NCBI RefSeq assembly: GCF_014701095.1 | Contig: NZ_AP023439.1 | Span: 5,940,001-6,004,000, forward strand | DNA length: 64,000 bases | Reading direction: 5' to 3' | From: Streptomyces tuirus | GTDB taxonomy: Bacteria; Actinomycetota; Actinomycetes; Streptomycetales; Streptomycetaceae | In this document: positions 27,270 to 36,332 of the stretch, piece after piece | Numbering within the stretch: the first letter of the stretch is position 1 | Layout of the letters: every line of letters starts with the position of its first letter | Made by a program: the position numbers and the translations under genes | Notes under the pieces: generated by a model | Databases searched by the model: none | The model's input: the letters and a program-made list of their open reading frames with translations, nothing else | What the model was told of the DNA's origin: nothing

Positions 27270-29192
27270 GTGCCGCTGCTGACCCGTATCAGGGGACCGC
27301 GTGATCTGGACCGGCTCAACCTGGAGGAGCTGAACCAGCTGGCGGAGGAGATCCGGACCTTCCTTGTGGAAGCGGTCTCCAAGACCGGCGGTCACCTCGG
27401 CCCCAACCTCGGCGTGGTGGAGCTCACCATCGCCCTGCACCGGGTCTTCGACTCGCCCCGTGACAAGGTGCTCTGGGACACCGGCCACCAGTCCTACGTC
27501 CACAAGCTGCTCACCGGCCGCCAGGACTTCTCGAAGCTGAAGATGAAGGGCGGCCTGTCCGGCTACCCCTCGCAGGCCGAGTCCGAGCACGACGTCATCG
27601 AGAACTCGCACGCCTCGACCGTCCTCGGCTGGGCCGACGGCATCGCCAAGGCCAACCAGATCCTCGAGCGCGACGACCACGTCGTCGCCGTGATCGGTGA
27701 CGGCGCCCTGACCGGCGGCATGGCCTGGGAGGCGCTGAACAACATCGCCGACGCCAAGGACCGCCCGCTCGTCATCGTCGTCAACGACAACGAGCGCTCC
27801 TACGCGCCGACCATCGGCGGCCTCGCCAACCACCTCGCGACGCTGCGCACGACGGACGGCTACGAGCGCTTCCTCGCCCGCACCAAGGAGGTTCTGGAGC
27901 GCACCCCCGTGGTCGGCCAGGCGCTCTACGACACCCTGCACGGCGCCAAGAAGGGCCTGAAGGACTTCATCGCCCCGCAGGGCATGTTCGAGGACCTCGG
28001 CCTCAAGTACGTCGGGCCGATCGACGGGCACGACCTGGAGGCCCTGGAGTCCGCGCTCGCCAAGGCCAAGCGGTTCGGCGGGCCGGTCATCGTGCACTGC
28101 CTCACCGAGAAGGGCCGCGGCTACCAGCCCGCCCTCCAGGACGAGGCGGACCGCTTCCACGCCGTCGGCAAGATCCACCCCGACACGGGCCTGCCGATCG
28201 CCAGCTCCGGCGCCGACTGGACCTCCGTGTTCGGCGAGGAGATGGTCAGGCTCGGCGAGGAGCGCGAGGACATCGTCGCCATCACGGCCGCCATGCTCCA
28301 GCCCGTGGGCCTCGACAAGTTCGCCAAGCGCTTCCCCAAACGGGTCTACGACGTCGGCATCGCCGAGCAGCACGGCGCCGTCTCCGCGGCCGGCCTGGCC
28401 ACGGGCGGCGTGCACCCGGTCTTCGCCGTCTACGCCACCTTCCTCAACCGCGCCTTCGACCAGGTGCTGATGGACGTGGCCCTGCACAAGTGCGGCGTCA
28501 CGTTCGTGCTCGACCGGGCCGGGGTCACCGGCACCGACGGCGCCTCCCACAACGGCATGTGGGACATGTCGATCCTCCAGGTCGTGCCCGGACTGCGGCT
28601 GGCCGCACCGCGTGACGCCGACCAGGTCCGCGCCCAGCTGCGCGAGGCCGTCGCCGTCGACGACGCGCCGACCGTGGTCCGCTTCTCCAAGGGCGCCGTC
28701 GGCCCCGCCGTGCCCGCCGTGCGGCGCGTGGGCGGCATGGACGTCCTGCGCGAGCCCGGCACCGACCGGCCGGACGTCCTGCTGGTCTCCGTCGGCGCCC
28801 TCGCGCCGATGTGCCTGGAGATCGCCGGCCTGCTCGACAAGCAGGGCATCTCCACGACCGTCGTCGACCCGCGCTGGGTCAAGCCCGTCGACGAGGCCAT
28901 GGCCCCGCTCGCCGAGCAGCACCGCGTGGTCGTCACCGTCGAGGACAACAGCCGGGTCGGCGGCGTGGGTTCGGCGGTCGCGCAGGCGCTGCGCGACGCG
29001 GGTGTGGATGTGCCGCTGCGCGACTTCGGCATCCCGCCGCGCTTCCTCGACCACGCCTCGCGTGCCGAGGTCCTGGCCGAGATCGGTCTGACCGCGCCGG
29101 ACATCGCCCGGCAGGTGACCGGGCTGGTCGCCCGCCTCGACGGCCGCTACGAGCGGTCCGCCGCGGACGCTGTGGAAACCGCGCGCGACTGA
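27270..29192 (+). CDS. dxs: 1-deoxy-D-xylulose-5-phosphate synthase
   Basis: 640 aa from GTG with AAGGAGG upstream. It condenses pyruvate and glyceraldehyde-3-phosphate with thiamine diphosphate, the first step of the MEP isoprenoid pathway. Visible landmarks: GGHLGPNLGVVELT, WDTGHQSYVHK, the ThDP-binding GDGALTGGMAWEALNN, catalytic Glu in DVGIAEQHGAVSAAG, and DRAGVTGTDGASHNG. Full length, no defects. It is flanked by terminators on both sides, so it is monocistronic. Confidence 0.98.
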   Translation: MPLLTRIRGPRDLDRLNLEELNQLAEEIRTFLVEAVSKTGGHLGPNLGVVELTIALHRVFDSPRDKVLWDTGHQSYVHKLLTGRQDFSKLKMKGGLSGYPSQAESEHDVIENSHASTVLGWADGIAKANQILERDDHVVAVIGDGALTGGMAWEALNNIADAKDRPLVIVVNDNERSYAPTIGGLANHLATLRTTDGYERFLARTKEVLERTPVVGQALYDTLHGAKKGLKDFIAPQGMFEDLGLKYVGPIDGHDLEALESALAKAKRFGGPVIVHCLTEKGRGYQPALQDEADRFHAVGKIHPDTGLPIASSGADWTSVFGEEMVRLGEEREDIVAITAAMLQPVGLDKFAKRFPKRVYDVGIAEQHGAVSAAGLATGGVHPVFAVYATFLNRAFDQVLMDVALHKCGVTFVLDRAGVTGTDGASHNGMWDMSILQVVPGLRLAAPRDADQVRAQLREAVAVDDAPTVVRFSKGAVGPAVPAVRRVGGMDVLREPGTDRPDVLLVSVGALAPMCLEIAGLLDKQGISTTVVDPRWVKPVDEAMAPLAEQHRVVVTVEDNSRVGGVGSAVAQALRDAGVDVPLRDFGIPPRFLDHASRAEVLAEIGLTAPDIARQVTGLVARLDGRYERSAADAVETARD

Positions 29193-29202
29193 CACCGCTG
29201 AA

Positions 29203-29244
29203 TGGGCCGGTTTCACCACCGTGAAGGGTGGTGAAACCGGCCCA
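29203..29244 (+). terminator. Terminator of dxs
   Basis: An 18-bp perfect stem (TGGGCCGGTTTCACCACC with its complement) and a 6-nt loop, 10 bp after the dxs stop. Confidence 0.92.
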
Positions 29245-29328
29245 ATGGCGTGAATCCTCCCCCGTCGGGGCATACGGATGGTGCCCCCTCTCGATCATGT
29301 CGAGGACGACAAGCGTGGGAGGTACCCC

Positions 29329-30843
29329 GTGAGCAGTACCCTCTTCCGGACGAAGAAGGTCGAGCAGTCCATCCTCGACACCGAGGAACCAGAGCACGCG
29401 CTCAAGAAGTCCCTGTCCGCGCTGGATCTGACCGTCTTCGGCGTCGGTGTGATCATCGGCACGGGCATCTTCGTCCTCACCGGCACAGTCGCCAAGAACA
29501 ACGCCGGGCCCGCGACGGCCCTGGCGTTCGTGGCGGCCGGCGTCGCCTGCGCCCTGGCCGCGCTCTGCTACGCCGAGTTCGCCTCCACGGTTCCGGTCGC
29601 CGGGTCCGCCTACACGTTCTCCTACGCCTCGCTGGGGGAGCTTCCCGCCTGGATCATCGGCTGGGACCTGGTCCTGGAGTTCGCGCTGGGGACGGCGGTG
29701 GTGGCCGTCGGCTGGTCCGGCTACATCCAGTCGCTCCTGGAGAACGCGGGCTGGACCATGCCCGCGGCGCTGGGCAGCCGGGAAGGGGCCGACACCTTCG
29801 GCTTCGACATCCTCGCCGCAGCGCTCGTCCTCGTCCTCACCGTCATCCTCGTGATCGGCATGAAGCTGTCCGCGCGGATCACGTCGGTCGTCGTCGCCAT
29901 CAAGGTGACCGTCGTCCTCGTCGTGATCATCGCGGGTGCGTTCCTCATCGACGGCAAGAACTACGACCCGTTCATCCCGGAGGAGAAGCCGGTGGAGGCG
30001 GGGTCGAGCCTCGACTCCCCGCTGATCCAGTTGATGTTCGGCTGGGCGCCCTCCAACTTCGGCGTGATGGGCATCTTCACGGCGGCCTCGGTCGTGTTCT
30101 TCGCCTTCATCGGCTTCGACGTCGTGGCCACGGCCGCGGAGGAGACCAAGCAGCCGCAGCGCGACATGCCGCGTGGCATCCTCGGCTCCCTCGTGATCTG
30201 CACGACGCTGTACGTCCTCGTGTCGATCGTCGTCACCGGCATGCAGCACTACAGCCAGCTGTCCGTCGACGCGCCGCTGGCCGATGCCTTCAAGGCGACC
30301 GGGCATCCGTGGTTCGCGGGCTTCATCAGCTTCGGCGCCGCGGTCGGCCTGACGACGGTGTGCATGATCCTGCTGCTGGGGCAGACCCGGGTGTTCTTCG
30401 CGATGAGCCGGGACGGGCTGCTGCCGCGGTTCTTCTCGCACGTCCACCCGCGGTTCAAGACGCCGCACCGGCCGACGATCCTGCTCGGCGTGATCATCGC
30501 GATCCTCGCCGGGTTCACGCCGCTGACGGAACTGGCCGCGCTGGTGAACATCGGCACGCTGTTCGCCTTCGTGGTCGTCGCCATCGGCGTGATCATCCTC
30601 CGCAAGAGGCGGCCCGACCTGCCGCGGTCGTTCCGTACGCCGTGGGTGCCGGTCGTTCCGATCCTGTCGGTGTGCGCCTCGCTGTGGCTGATGATCAACC
30701 TGCCCGCCGAGACGTGGGTCCGCTTCGCCATCTGGATGGCCGCCGGCTTCCTCGTCTACTTCCTGTACGGCCGCAACCACAGCCGCTTGGCGCGCCGCGA
30801 GCCGGGGGAGGAGCAGCCGAGCGTGGGGGGTGGCACGGCGTAA
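29329..30843 (+). CDS. APC-family amino-acid permease (CAT/YfnA type)
   Basis: 504 aa from GTG 29329, chosen because GGGAGG stands 6 nt before it. About 12 membrane segments; the family signature FGVGVIIGTGIFVLTGTVA in the first helix, FIGFDVVATAAEETKQPQRDMPRGI in the middle, and ARVFF-type GQTRVFFAMSRDGLLP. This is the cationic-amino-acid-transporter branch of the APC superfamily; the substrate cannot be read from sequence. Monocistronic. Confidence 0.9.
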   Translation: MSSTLFRTKKVEQSILDTEEPEHALKKSLSALDLTVFGVGVIIGTGIFVLTGTVAKNNAGPATALAFVAAGVACALAALCYAEFASTVPVAGSAYTFSYASLGELPAWIIGWDLVLEFALGTAVVAVGWSGYIQSLLENAGWTMPAALGSREGADTFGFDILAAALVLVLTVILVIGMKLSARITSVVVAIKVTVVLVVIIAGAFLIDGKNYDPFIPEEKPVEAGSSLDSPLIQLMFGWAPSNFGVMGIFTAASVVFFAFIGFDVVATAAEETKQPQRDMPRGILGSLVICTTLYVLVSIVVTGMQHYSQLSVDAPLADAFKATGHPWFAGFISFGAAVGLTTVCMILLLGQTRVFFAMSRDGLLPRFFSHVHPRFKTPHRPTILLGVIIAILAGFTPLTELAALVNIGTLFAFVVVAIGVIILRKRRPDLPRSFRTPWVPVVPILSVCASLWLMINLPAETWVRFAIWMAAGFLVYFLYGRNHSRLARREPGEEQPSVGGGTA

Positions 30844-30922
30844 GCGGCTGCGGCTGCGGCTTCGCCTGACCGGTGGAGGTGGGTCGGGGCCGCGCCGTAC
30901 GGCGGCGGGTGCGGGCGCGCCC

Positions 30923-31003
30923 AGCTGCGGGCATGCGTGCCGCTCGGGGCGGCACGGGTGGGCGCAGCGGCACCCCGTTCCGCCGGGCTGCGGACCCACC
31001 CGG
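30923..31003 (-). repeat. Intergenic repeat family A, copy 2 (inverted)
   Basis: 81 bp whose reverse complement starts CCGGGTGGGTCCGCAGCCCG and ends GCACGCATGCCCGCAGCT, matching the copy at 21978-22061. The family may be a Streptomyces REP-like or transcript-end element. Confidence 0.8.
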
Positions 31004-31103
31004 CCTCAGCACGGACGGGGAGCACCCCGAGACGCCGGGTCGCGGACCCACCACACCTCGGCCCCGACGCCGGGTACCTGGCAACACCGGGCCGCGGACC
31101 CAC
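30981..31103 (+). repeat. Three tandem copies of a GGACCCACC box
   Basis: CCGGGCTGCGGACCCACC, CCGGGTCGCGGACCCACC and CCGGGCCGCGGACCCACC recur with a period of about 51-52 bp. The first copy is also the end of repeat family A, so the tail of that element seems to have been multiplied. The whole gap 30844-31129 has no gene. Confidence 0.75.
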
Positions 31104-31129
31104 CCGCCCCCGCCCCGACCTCGAGATCC

Positions 31130-31501
31130 CTACGGGCGAACAGTTCGCGGTCCCGCCACATCCGCCCCCAGCTCCCGGACCCGCCTCCGCAGCTCCCGGT
31201 CCGCCGTGATCACCAGGACGGGACGGTCACCGGCCGAGGCCACCAGATCGACGATGTGGTCGTCTCCGCTGCCCGGGGCGGACGACACCCGTACCCCCGG
31301 CACGGACTCCACCCCGCGCGCCGCCCCCTCCACGACCATGACGATCTCCGCCGGCCCGGACACCGCCGGAACCCCCTCCGACGCCAGCCGGTCACGCAGC
31401 CGCTCCGCCGCGCCCCGGCGGTCCCGCCACCACCCGTCCGGCACGGAACCGATGACGTTCGCGGCGTCGACGATGACCAGGACAGGCGCGGTGTCGTTCA
31501 T
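31130..31501 (-). CDS. NYN-domain (PIN-like) putative RNase
   Basis: 123 aa. The NYN/PIN fold is visible: LVIVDAANVIGS with the first acidic residue and Asn, GDDHIVDLVASAG with central acids, and VLVITADRELRRRV with the last Asp. Such proteins are usually metal-dependent RNases acting on structured RNA. ATG 31501; no clear ribosome site, so possibly leaderless. Divergent from the next gene by 81 bp. Confidence 0.85.
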   Translation of the reverse strand: MNDTAPVLVIVDAANVIGSVPDGWWRDRRGAAERLRDRLASEGVPAVSGPAEIVMVVEGAARGVESVPGVRVSSAPGSGDDHIVDLVASAGDRPVLVITADRELRRRVRELGADVAGPRTVRP

Positions 31502-31570
31502 GTGGCCAGGGTCGCACGGGAGATGGACGTGAGGCTGGAGCGGGCGGCACGCCGGGCCCTGTCGGCCGCA

Positions 31571-31576
31571 TAAAGT
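31571..31576 (+). promoter_or_regulatory. -10 box of a probable leaderless promoter
   Basis: TAAAGT ends 6 nt before the GTG at 31583 and there is no ribosome site between, so transcription probably begins at or next to the start codon. Confidence 0.5.
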
Positions 31577-31582
31577 GAACAC

Positions 31583-32602
31583 GTGAACGGCGACTGGCTC
31601 ATCCGCGGCCGCGACGGCCGCCTCACTGTCTATCTGCCCTCCGGCGAAGCCGTCCTGTGCCGTGCGGAACGCGGCCCCGCGGGCCCCTGGGAGGACACCG
31701 CGCGCACCGTCGGCGGCAGCCAGAAGCTGCACCCGGGCGCGGCGGTCGGCCAGGGCACCGACGGGTACGCGCACCTGGCCGCCTGGCGGCCCACCGTGCC
31801 GGGGGAGTCGGGGCTCGTGCACACCACGCACTTCCGGCCCGGGCTCGCACCGCTGGACTGGATCCCGATCGGGCACCCGGACCAGAAGGGCGACCGGACG
31901 GGCCCACCGGCGGTCGCCGTCGACGGCGCGGGGCGTGGCTACGTCTTCGTCCGGAACAAGGGCGGCGGGGTGAGCCTGCGCAACCAGAAGGTCAAGGGCG
32001 GCTGGGGCGGCTGGCTGGACCTCGGAGGGCATGACGTCGAGGGGGAGTTGACCGCCGTGGCGGGGGAGTCCGGGCTCGTGGAGCTGTACGCCTCCGCACC
32101 CGGCGGGATCCTGCGCTGGCGGCAGGAGGGGGACGGGAAGAAGCCGGTGCAGGCCGAGGGCGTCGACGCCCCCGTCCGTCCGGGGACCCTGCGCGCGCTC
32201 GCCACGTCCGCCGAGCACACCACCCTGTTCTTCACGAACCTGTCCGGAGACCTGTGCGCCTGGCGTCCCGGTGAGAAGCCGGTGACCCTGCTGGCGTCGG
32301 CCGGGCCGGGGCCGGTCCGCGCCGTGCGGTGTGTCATCGAGGGGCACGACTGCACGGTGCTCGCGCAGCGGTCGGCGAGCGGCCGGGTCGCCTTCGCCGC
32401 GTATCCGACCGAGCAGGAGGCGGCCGGTGCCTGGTGGACCGAGTCCGGGCCCGCGCTGCCCGCCGACGCCACGGTGTCGGTGGCGCTCGACGAGCACGAC
32501 GAGGTCGTCGCCGCCTCCCTCTCGCCCTCGACCGGGACCGTGCTGCTCACCCGCCGCAAGGACGAGCCGGGGCTCGCGCTGGAGGCCTGGCGGGAGATCT
32601 GA
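31583..32602 (+). CDS. Beta-propeller-like protein of unknown function
   Basis: 339 aa, no signal peptide. The sequence has repeating beta-strand blocks of about 50 residues with Trp and Gly: WEDTARTVGGSQKL, HLAAWRPT, FVRNKGGGVSLRNQ, GGWGGWLDLGG, ELYASAPGGILRWRQ. This resembles PLL/fucose-lectin-like beta-propellers, but I cannot name a family. GTG start with a TAAAGT box 6 nt before it. Confidence 0.75.
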   Translation: MNGDWLIRGRDGRLTVYLPSGEAVLCRAERGPAGPWEDTARTVGGSQKLHPGAAVGQGTDGYAHLAAWRPTVPGESGLVHTTHFRPGLAPLDWIPIGHPDQKGDRTGPPAVAVDGAGRGYVFVRNKGGGVSLRNQKVKGGWGGWLDLGGHDVEGELTAVAGESGLVELYASAPGGILRWRQEGDGKKPVQAEGVDAPVRPGTLRALATSAEHTTLFFTNLSGDLCAWRPGEKPVTLLASAGPGPVRAVRCVIEGHDCTVLAQRSASGRVAFAAYPTEQEAAGAWWTESGPALPADATVSVALDEHDEVVAASLSPSTGTVLLTRRKDEPGLALEAWREI

Positions 32603-32613
32603 CGCCAGGTAAA

Positions 32614-32660
32614 AAAAGGGGGGCGGGTGCACGGATTGTTGCCGTACGCCCCACCCCCCT
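32614..32660. terminator. Bidirectional terminator between convergent genes
   Basis: A run of seven A, then GGGGGGCGGG, pairs imperfectly with GCCCCACCCCCC about 30 bp later. It separates the beta-propeller-like gene from the convergent fadB. The A run gives a T run for the minus-strand transcript. Confidence 0.65.
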
Positions 32661-32674
32661 CAGGGGTTTACGCG

Positions 32675-34804
32675 TTACGCCGGGACGCTCGCGACGCCCT
32701 GTGCCAGGAACCTCTTGCCGTTCACGCGCTCGGAGACACCCTCGCGGTCCAGGTACGGCGTGATGCCGCCCAGGTGGAAGGGCCAGCCGGCGCCCGTGAT
32801 GAGGCACAGGTCGATGTCCTGCGCCTCGGCGACGACGCCCTCGTCGAGCATGAGGCCGATCTCCTGCGCCACCGCGTCGAGCACGCGGTCGCGGACCTGC
32901 TCCTCCGTCAGGACGGTGTCGCCCTGCTTCAGCAGCGCGGCGACCTCGGGGTCCAGCTCCGGCTTGCCGGAGTCGTAGACGTAGAAGCCGCGCTTGCCCG
33001 CCTTGACGACGGCCGCGAGGTTCGGGGAGACCGTGAAGCGGTCCGGGAACGCCCGGTTGAGGGTCTCCGAGACGTGCAGACCGATCGCCGGGCCGACCAG
33101 CTCCAGCAGCACCAGCGGCGACATCGGCAGACCGAGCGGCTCGACGGCCTTCTCGGCGACCTCGACCGGGGTGCCCTCGTCGATGACGTTCTGGATCTCG
33201 CCCATGAAGCGGGTCAGGATGCGGTTCACGACGAACGCCGGGGCGTCCTTGGTGAGGACCGCGGTCTTCTTCAGCTTCTTGGCGACGGCGAACGCCGTGG
33301 CCAGCGACGCGTCGTCGGTCTTCTCGCCGCGCACGATCTCCAGCAGCGGGAGCACCGCGACCGGGTTGAAGAAGTGGAAGCCCACGACCCGCTCGGGGTT
33401 CTTCAGCTTCGACGCCATCTCGGAGACCGACAGCGAGGAGGTGTTGGTGGCGAAGACGGCGTGCGCGGGGGCGACCGCCTCGACCTCCGCGAACACCTGC
33501 TGCTTGACGCCGATCTCCTCGAACACGGCCTCGATGATGAAGTCCGCGTCCGCGAAGCCCTCGGCCTTGTCCAGCACACCGGACACCAGCGCCTTGAGGC
33601 GGTTGGCCTTGTCCTGGTTGACACGGCCCTTGCCGAGCAGCTTGTCGATCTCGGCGTGGACGTAGCCCACACCCTTGTCGACGCGCTCCTGGTCGATGTC
33701 GGTCAGCACGACCGGCACCTCCAGGCGGCGCAGGAACAGCAGCGCGAGCTGGCTGGCCATCAGACCGGCGCCGACGACACCGACCTTGGTGACCGGGCGG
33801 GCCAGGCTCTTGTCCGGGGCGCCGGCCGGGCGCTTGCCGCGCTTCTGCACGAGGTTGAAGGCATAGATGCCGGAGCGCAGTTCGCCGCCCATGATGAGGT
33901 CGGCGAGGGCCTTGTCCTCGGCGTCGTAGCCCTGCTGGAGGTCGCCGTTCTTGGCGGCGGCGATGATGTCCAGGGCGCGGTAGGCGGCCGGGGCGGCGCC
34001 GTGCACCTTGGAGTCCGCGATGAAGCGGCCCTTGGCGACGGCCTGGTCCCAGGCCTCGCCGCGGTCGATGACCGGGCGCTCGATCTCCAGCTCGCCCTTG
34101 AGGACGGCCGCGGTCCAGATCAGCGACTGCTCCAGGAAGTCCGCGCCCTCGAAGATCGCGTCGGCGATCCCGAGCTCGAAGACCTGCTTGCCCTTGAGCT
34201 GCTTGTTCTGGTTGAGGCTGTTCTCGATGATCACCGAGACGGCCTTCTCGGGGCCGATCAGGTTCGGCAGCAGGGCGCAGCCGCCCCAGCCCGGGACCAG
34301 ACCGAGGAAGACCTCGGGCAGCGAGAACGCCGGCAGGGCCGCGGAGACGGTGCGGTAGGTGCAGTGCAGACCGACCTCGACACCGCCGCCCATCGCGGCG
34401 CCGTTGTAGTACGCGAAGGTCGGCACGGCCAGCTTGGACAGCCGCTTGAAGACCTCGTGGCCGCCCTTGCCGATGGCGAGGGCGTGCTCGTACTCCTTGA
34501 GGATCTCCACGCCCTTGAGGTCGGCGCCGACCGCGAAGATGAACGGCTTGCCGGTGAGGCCGACGCCGACGATCTCGCCGTCCGCCGCCTCCTTCTCGAC
34601 CTGGTCGATCGCGGCGTTCAGGTTCGCCAGCGAGGCCGGGCCGAAGGTGGTCGGCTTGGTGTGGTCGTGGCCGTTGTCCAGGGTGATCAGGGCGAAGCGC
34701 CCGGCACCGAGGGGGAGGTCGAAGTGGCGTACGTGCGCACTCGTGACGACCTCGTCCGGGAACAGCTCGGAAGCCTGCTTGAGAAGCTCGGCGGTGGTGC
34801 TCAC
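32675..34804 (-). CDS. fadB: Fatty-acid oxidation multifunctional enzyme (enoyl-CoA hydratase / 3-hydroxyacyl-CoA dehydrogenase)
   Basis: 709 aa from a GTG that overlaps the fadA stop (GTGA), with GAGGGGG before it. N-terminal crotonase domain (FAVGADLKGVEIL, AMGGGVEVGLHC, LPEVFLGLVPGWGG with the acidic catalytic region), then a 3-hydroxyacyl-CoA dehydrogenase with Rossmann motif VGVVGAGLMASQLA, TNTSSLSVSEM, and catalytic His in VGFHFFNPV, and a C-terminal 3HCDH domain. It performs the hydration and NAD-dependent oxidation steps of beta-oxidation. Confidence 0.96.
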   Translation of the reverse strand: MSTTAELLKQASELFPDEVVTSAHVRHFDLPLGAGRFALITLDNGHDHTKPTTFGPASLANLNAAIDQVEKEAADGEIVGVGLTGKPFIFAVGADLKGVEILKEYEHALAIGKGGHEVFKRLSKLAVPTFAYYNGAAMGGGVEVGLHCTYRTVSAALPAFSLPEVFLGLVPGWGGCALLPNLIGPEKAVSVIIENSLNQNKQLKGKQVFELGIADAIFEGADFLEQSLIWTAAVLKGELEIERPVIDRGEAWDQAVAKGRFIADSKVHGAAPAAYRALDIIAAAKNGDLQQGYDAEDKALADLIMGGELRSGIYAFNLVQKRGKRPAGAPDKSLARPVTKVGVVGAGLMASQLALLFLRRLEVPVVLTDIDQERVDKGVGYVHAEIDKLLGKGRVNQDKANRLKALVSGVLDKAEGFADADFIIEAVFEEIGVKQQVFAEVEAVAPAHAVFATNTSSLSVSEMASKLKNPERVVGFHFFNPVAVLPLLEIVRGEKTDDASLATAFAVAKKLKKTAVLTKDAPAFVVNRILTRFMGEIQNVIDEGTPVEVAEKAVEPLGLPMSPLVLLELVGPAIGLHVSETLNRAFPDRFTVSPNLAAVVKAGKRGFYVYDSGKPELDPEVAALLKQGDTVLTEEQVRDRVLDAVAQEIGLMLDEGVVAEAQDIDLCLITGAGWPFHLGGITPYLDREGVSERVNGKRFLAQGVASVPA

Positions 34805-36018
34805 TTGTCCCCCTCGAAGTGCGGGTTCTCCCAGATGACCGTCGCGCCCATGCCGAAGCCGACGCACATGGTGGTCAGGCCGTAGCGGACGTGCGGCTGC
34901 TCCTCGAACTGGCGGGCCAGCTGCGTCATCAGACGGACGCCGGAGGAGGCGAGCGGGTGGCCGAAGGCGATGGCGCCGCCGTACTGGTTGACGCGCTCGT
35001 CGTCGTCGGCGATGCCGTAGTGGTCCAGGAAGGCCAGGACCTGGACGGCGAAGGCCTCGTTGATCTCGAACAGGCCGATGTCGGAGATCGACAGACCCGC
35101 CTGGGCCAGCGCCTTCTCCGTCGCCGGGATCGGGCCGTAGCCCATGACCTCCGGCTCCACACCCGCGAAGGAGTAGGAAACCAGGCGCATCTTCACGGGG
35201 AGGTCGTGCTCCCGCGCGAAGTCCTCGGAGGCGATGAGGGAGGCGGTGGCGCCGTCGTTGAGACCGGCCGCGTTGCCCGCGGTGACCCGGCCGTGCACAC
35301 GGAACGGGGTCTTCAGGCCGGAGAGGTTCTCCAGGGTCGTGCCCGGGCGCATCGGCTCGTCGGCGGTGACCAGGCCCCAGCCCGTCTCACCGGCCTCCGG
35401 GGAGGTGCGGCGGACCGAGACCGGCACCAGGTCGGCCTGGATCTTGCCGTTGGCGTACGCCTTGGCGGCCTTCTCCTGGGAGCGCACGGCGTACTCGTCG
35501 GCGCGCTGCTTGGTGATCTGCGGGTAGCGGTCGTGGAGGTTCTCCGCGGTCATGCCCATGAACAGGGCCGACTCGTCGACCAGCTTCTCGGAGACGAACC
35601 GCGGGTTCGGGTCCACGCCCTCGCCCATGGGGTGACGGCCCATGTGCTCGACACCGCCCGCGATGGCGATGTCGTAGGCGCCGAAGGCGACGGAACCGGC
35701 GACCGAGGTGACGGCGGTCAGGGCGCCGGCGCACATGCGGTCGATCGAGTAGCCGGGGACCGACTGGGGGAGACCGGCCAGGATCCCGGCCGTGCGGCCG
35801 ATGGTCAGGCCCTGGTCACCGATCTGCGTGGTCGCGGCGATGGCGACCTCGTCGATCTTCTTCGGGTCGAGTCCGGGGTTGCGGCGCAGCAGCTCCCGGA
35901 TCGCCTTCACGACGAGGTCGTCGGCACGGGTCTCGTGGTAGATGCCCTTCGGGCCCGCCTTGCCGAACGGGGTGCGGACGCCGTCGACGAAGACGACGTC
36001 CCTGACGGTACGAGGCAC
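34801..36018 (-). CDS. fadA: Acetyl-CoA C-acyltransferase (3-ketoacyl-CoA thiolase)
   Basis: 405 aa from GTG 36018 with GGAGGAG 7 nt upstream. Thiolase active-site blocks are complete: nucleophilic Cys in DRMCAGALTAVTSVAG, NEAFAVQVLAF, GGAIAFGHPLASSGVR with the catalytic His, and CVGFGMGAT with the second Cys. It cleaves 3-ketoacyl-CoA in the last step of beta-oxidation and forms a complex with FadB, whose gene overlaps it. Two palindromes flank its -10 box. Confidence 0.96.
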   Translation of the reverse strand: MPRTVRDVVFVDGVRTPFGKAGPKGIYHETRADDLVVKAIRELLRRNPGLDPKKIDEVAIAATTQIGDQGLTIGRTAGILAGLPQSVPGYSIDRMCAGALTAVTSVAGSVAFGAYDIAIAGGVEHMGRHPMGEGVDPNPRFVSEKLVDESALFMGMTAENLHDRYPQITKQRADEYAVRSQEKAAKAYANGKIQADLVPVSVRRTSPEAGETGWGLVTADEPMRPGTTLENLSGLKTPFRVHGRVTAGNAAGLNDGATASLIASEDFAREHDLPVKMRLVSYSFAGVEPEVMGYGPIPATEKALAQAGLSISDIGLFEINEAFAVQVLAFLDHYGIADDDERVNQYGGAIAFGHPLASSGVRLMTQLARQFEEQPHVRYGLTTMCVGFGMGATVIWENPHFEGDK

Positions 36019-36064
36019 GATGGCTCTCCTCCAGGGTCAGGATCTGCATTGCTGCTGCGATGCG

Positions 36065-36080
36065 CTGAGCGCGCGCTCAG
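36065..36080. promoter_or_regulatory. 16-bp palindromic operator upstream of fadAB
   Basis: CTGAGCGCGCGCTCAG is a perfect palindrome just downstream of the -10-like TAGCAT (36085-36090, minus strand), 47 bp before the fadA start. The shape suits a TetR-family repressor, the class that usually controls beta-oxidation genes in actinobacteria (inference). Confidence 0.65.
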
Positions 36081-36088
36081 GCCCATGC

Positions 36089-36100
36089 TACTTATGAGTA
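36089..36100. promoter_or_regulatory. Second palindrome at the fadAB promoter
   Basis: TACT-TATG-AGTA, within the wider imperfect GCTAC...GTAGC, overlaps the upstream edge of the -10 box. It differs in sequence from the 36065-36080 palindrome, suggesting a second regulator. Confidence 0.5.
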
Positions 36101-36155
36101 ACGTAGCTGCACACCCCTGGCAGGCGGAGCGGTGAAGGTCACACCCCGTGAGGCA

Positions 36156-36222
36156 GCGCCCCGCGTTTCAGGGGCGCGGGACCCTGTCGATATGCGGCTC
36201 CGCCGCCTGGGTGCGAGCAACC
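36156..36222 (-). repeat. Intergenic repeat family B, copy 1
   Basis: 67 bp. Its reverse complement runs from GGTTGC through GGCGGCGGAGCCGCATA to a GC-rich end, matching 41175-41241. The core GGCGGAGCCGCAT plus a CCCGCGCCCCT block is, as I recall, a very common intergenic element in Streptomyces genomes. Confidence 0.8.
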
Positions 36223-36332
36223 CGATACGGCCCGCACCTGTAAGGGCCCTGCCGAGGCGGCGCCTGCGCGCGGCGACGTCCTTGATGGTGACGCGTCCAC
36301 CGAAGATCTTGGCGTGATCTCGACGGCGGCGG

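Noticed and set aside
26409..29273. 954-residue minus-strand frame across xylH and dxs
   Set aside because: It spans the xylFGH terminator and two proven plus-strand genes; composition is that of an antisense frame.
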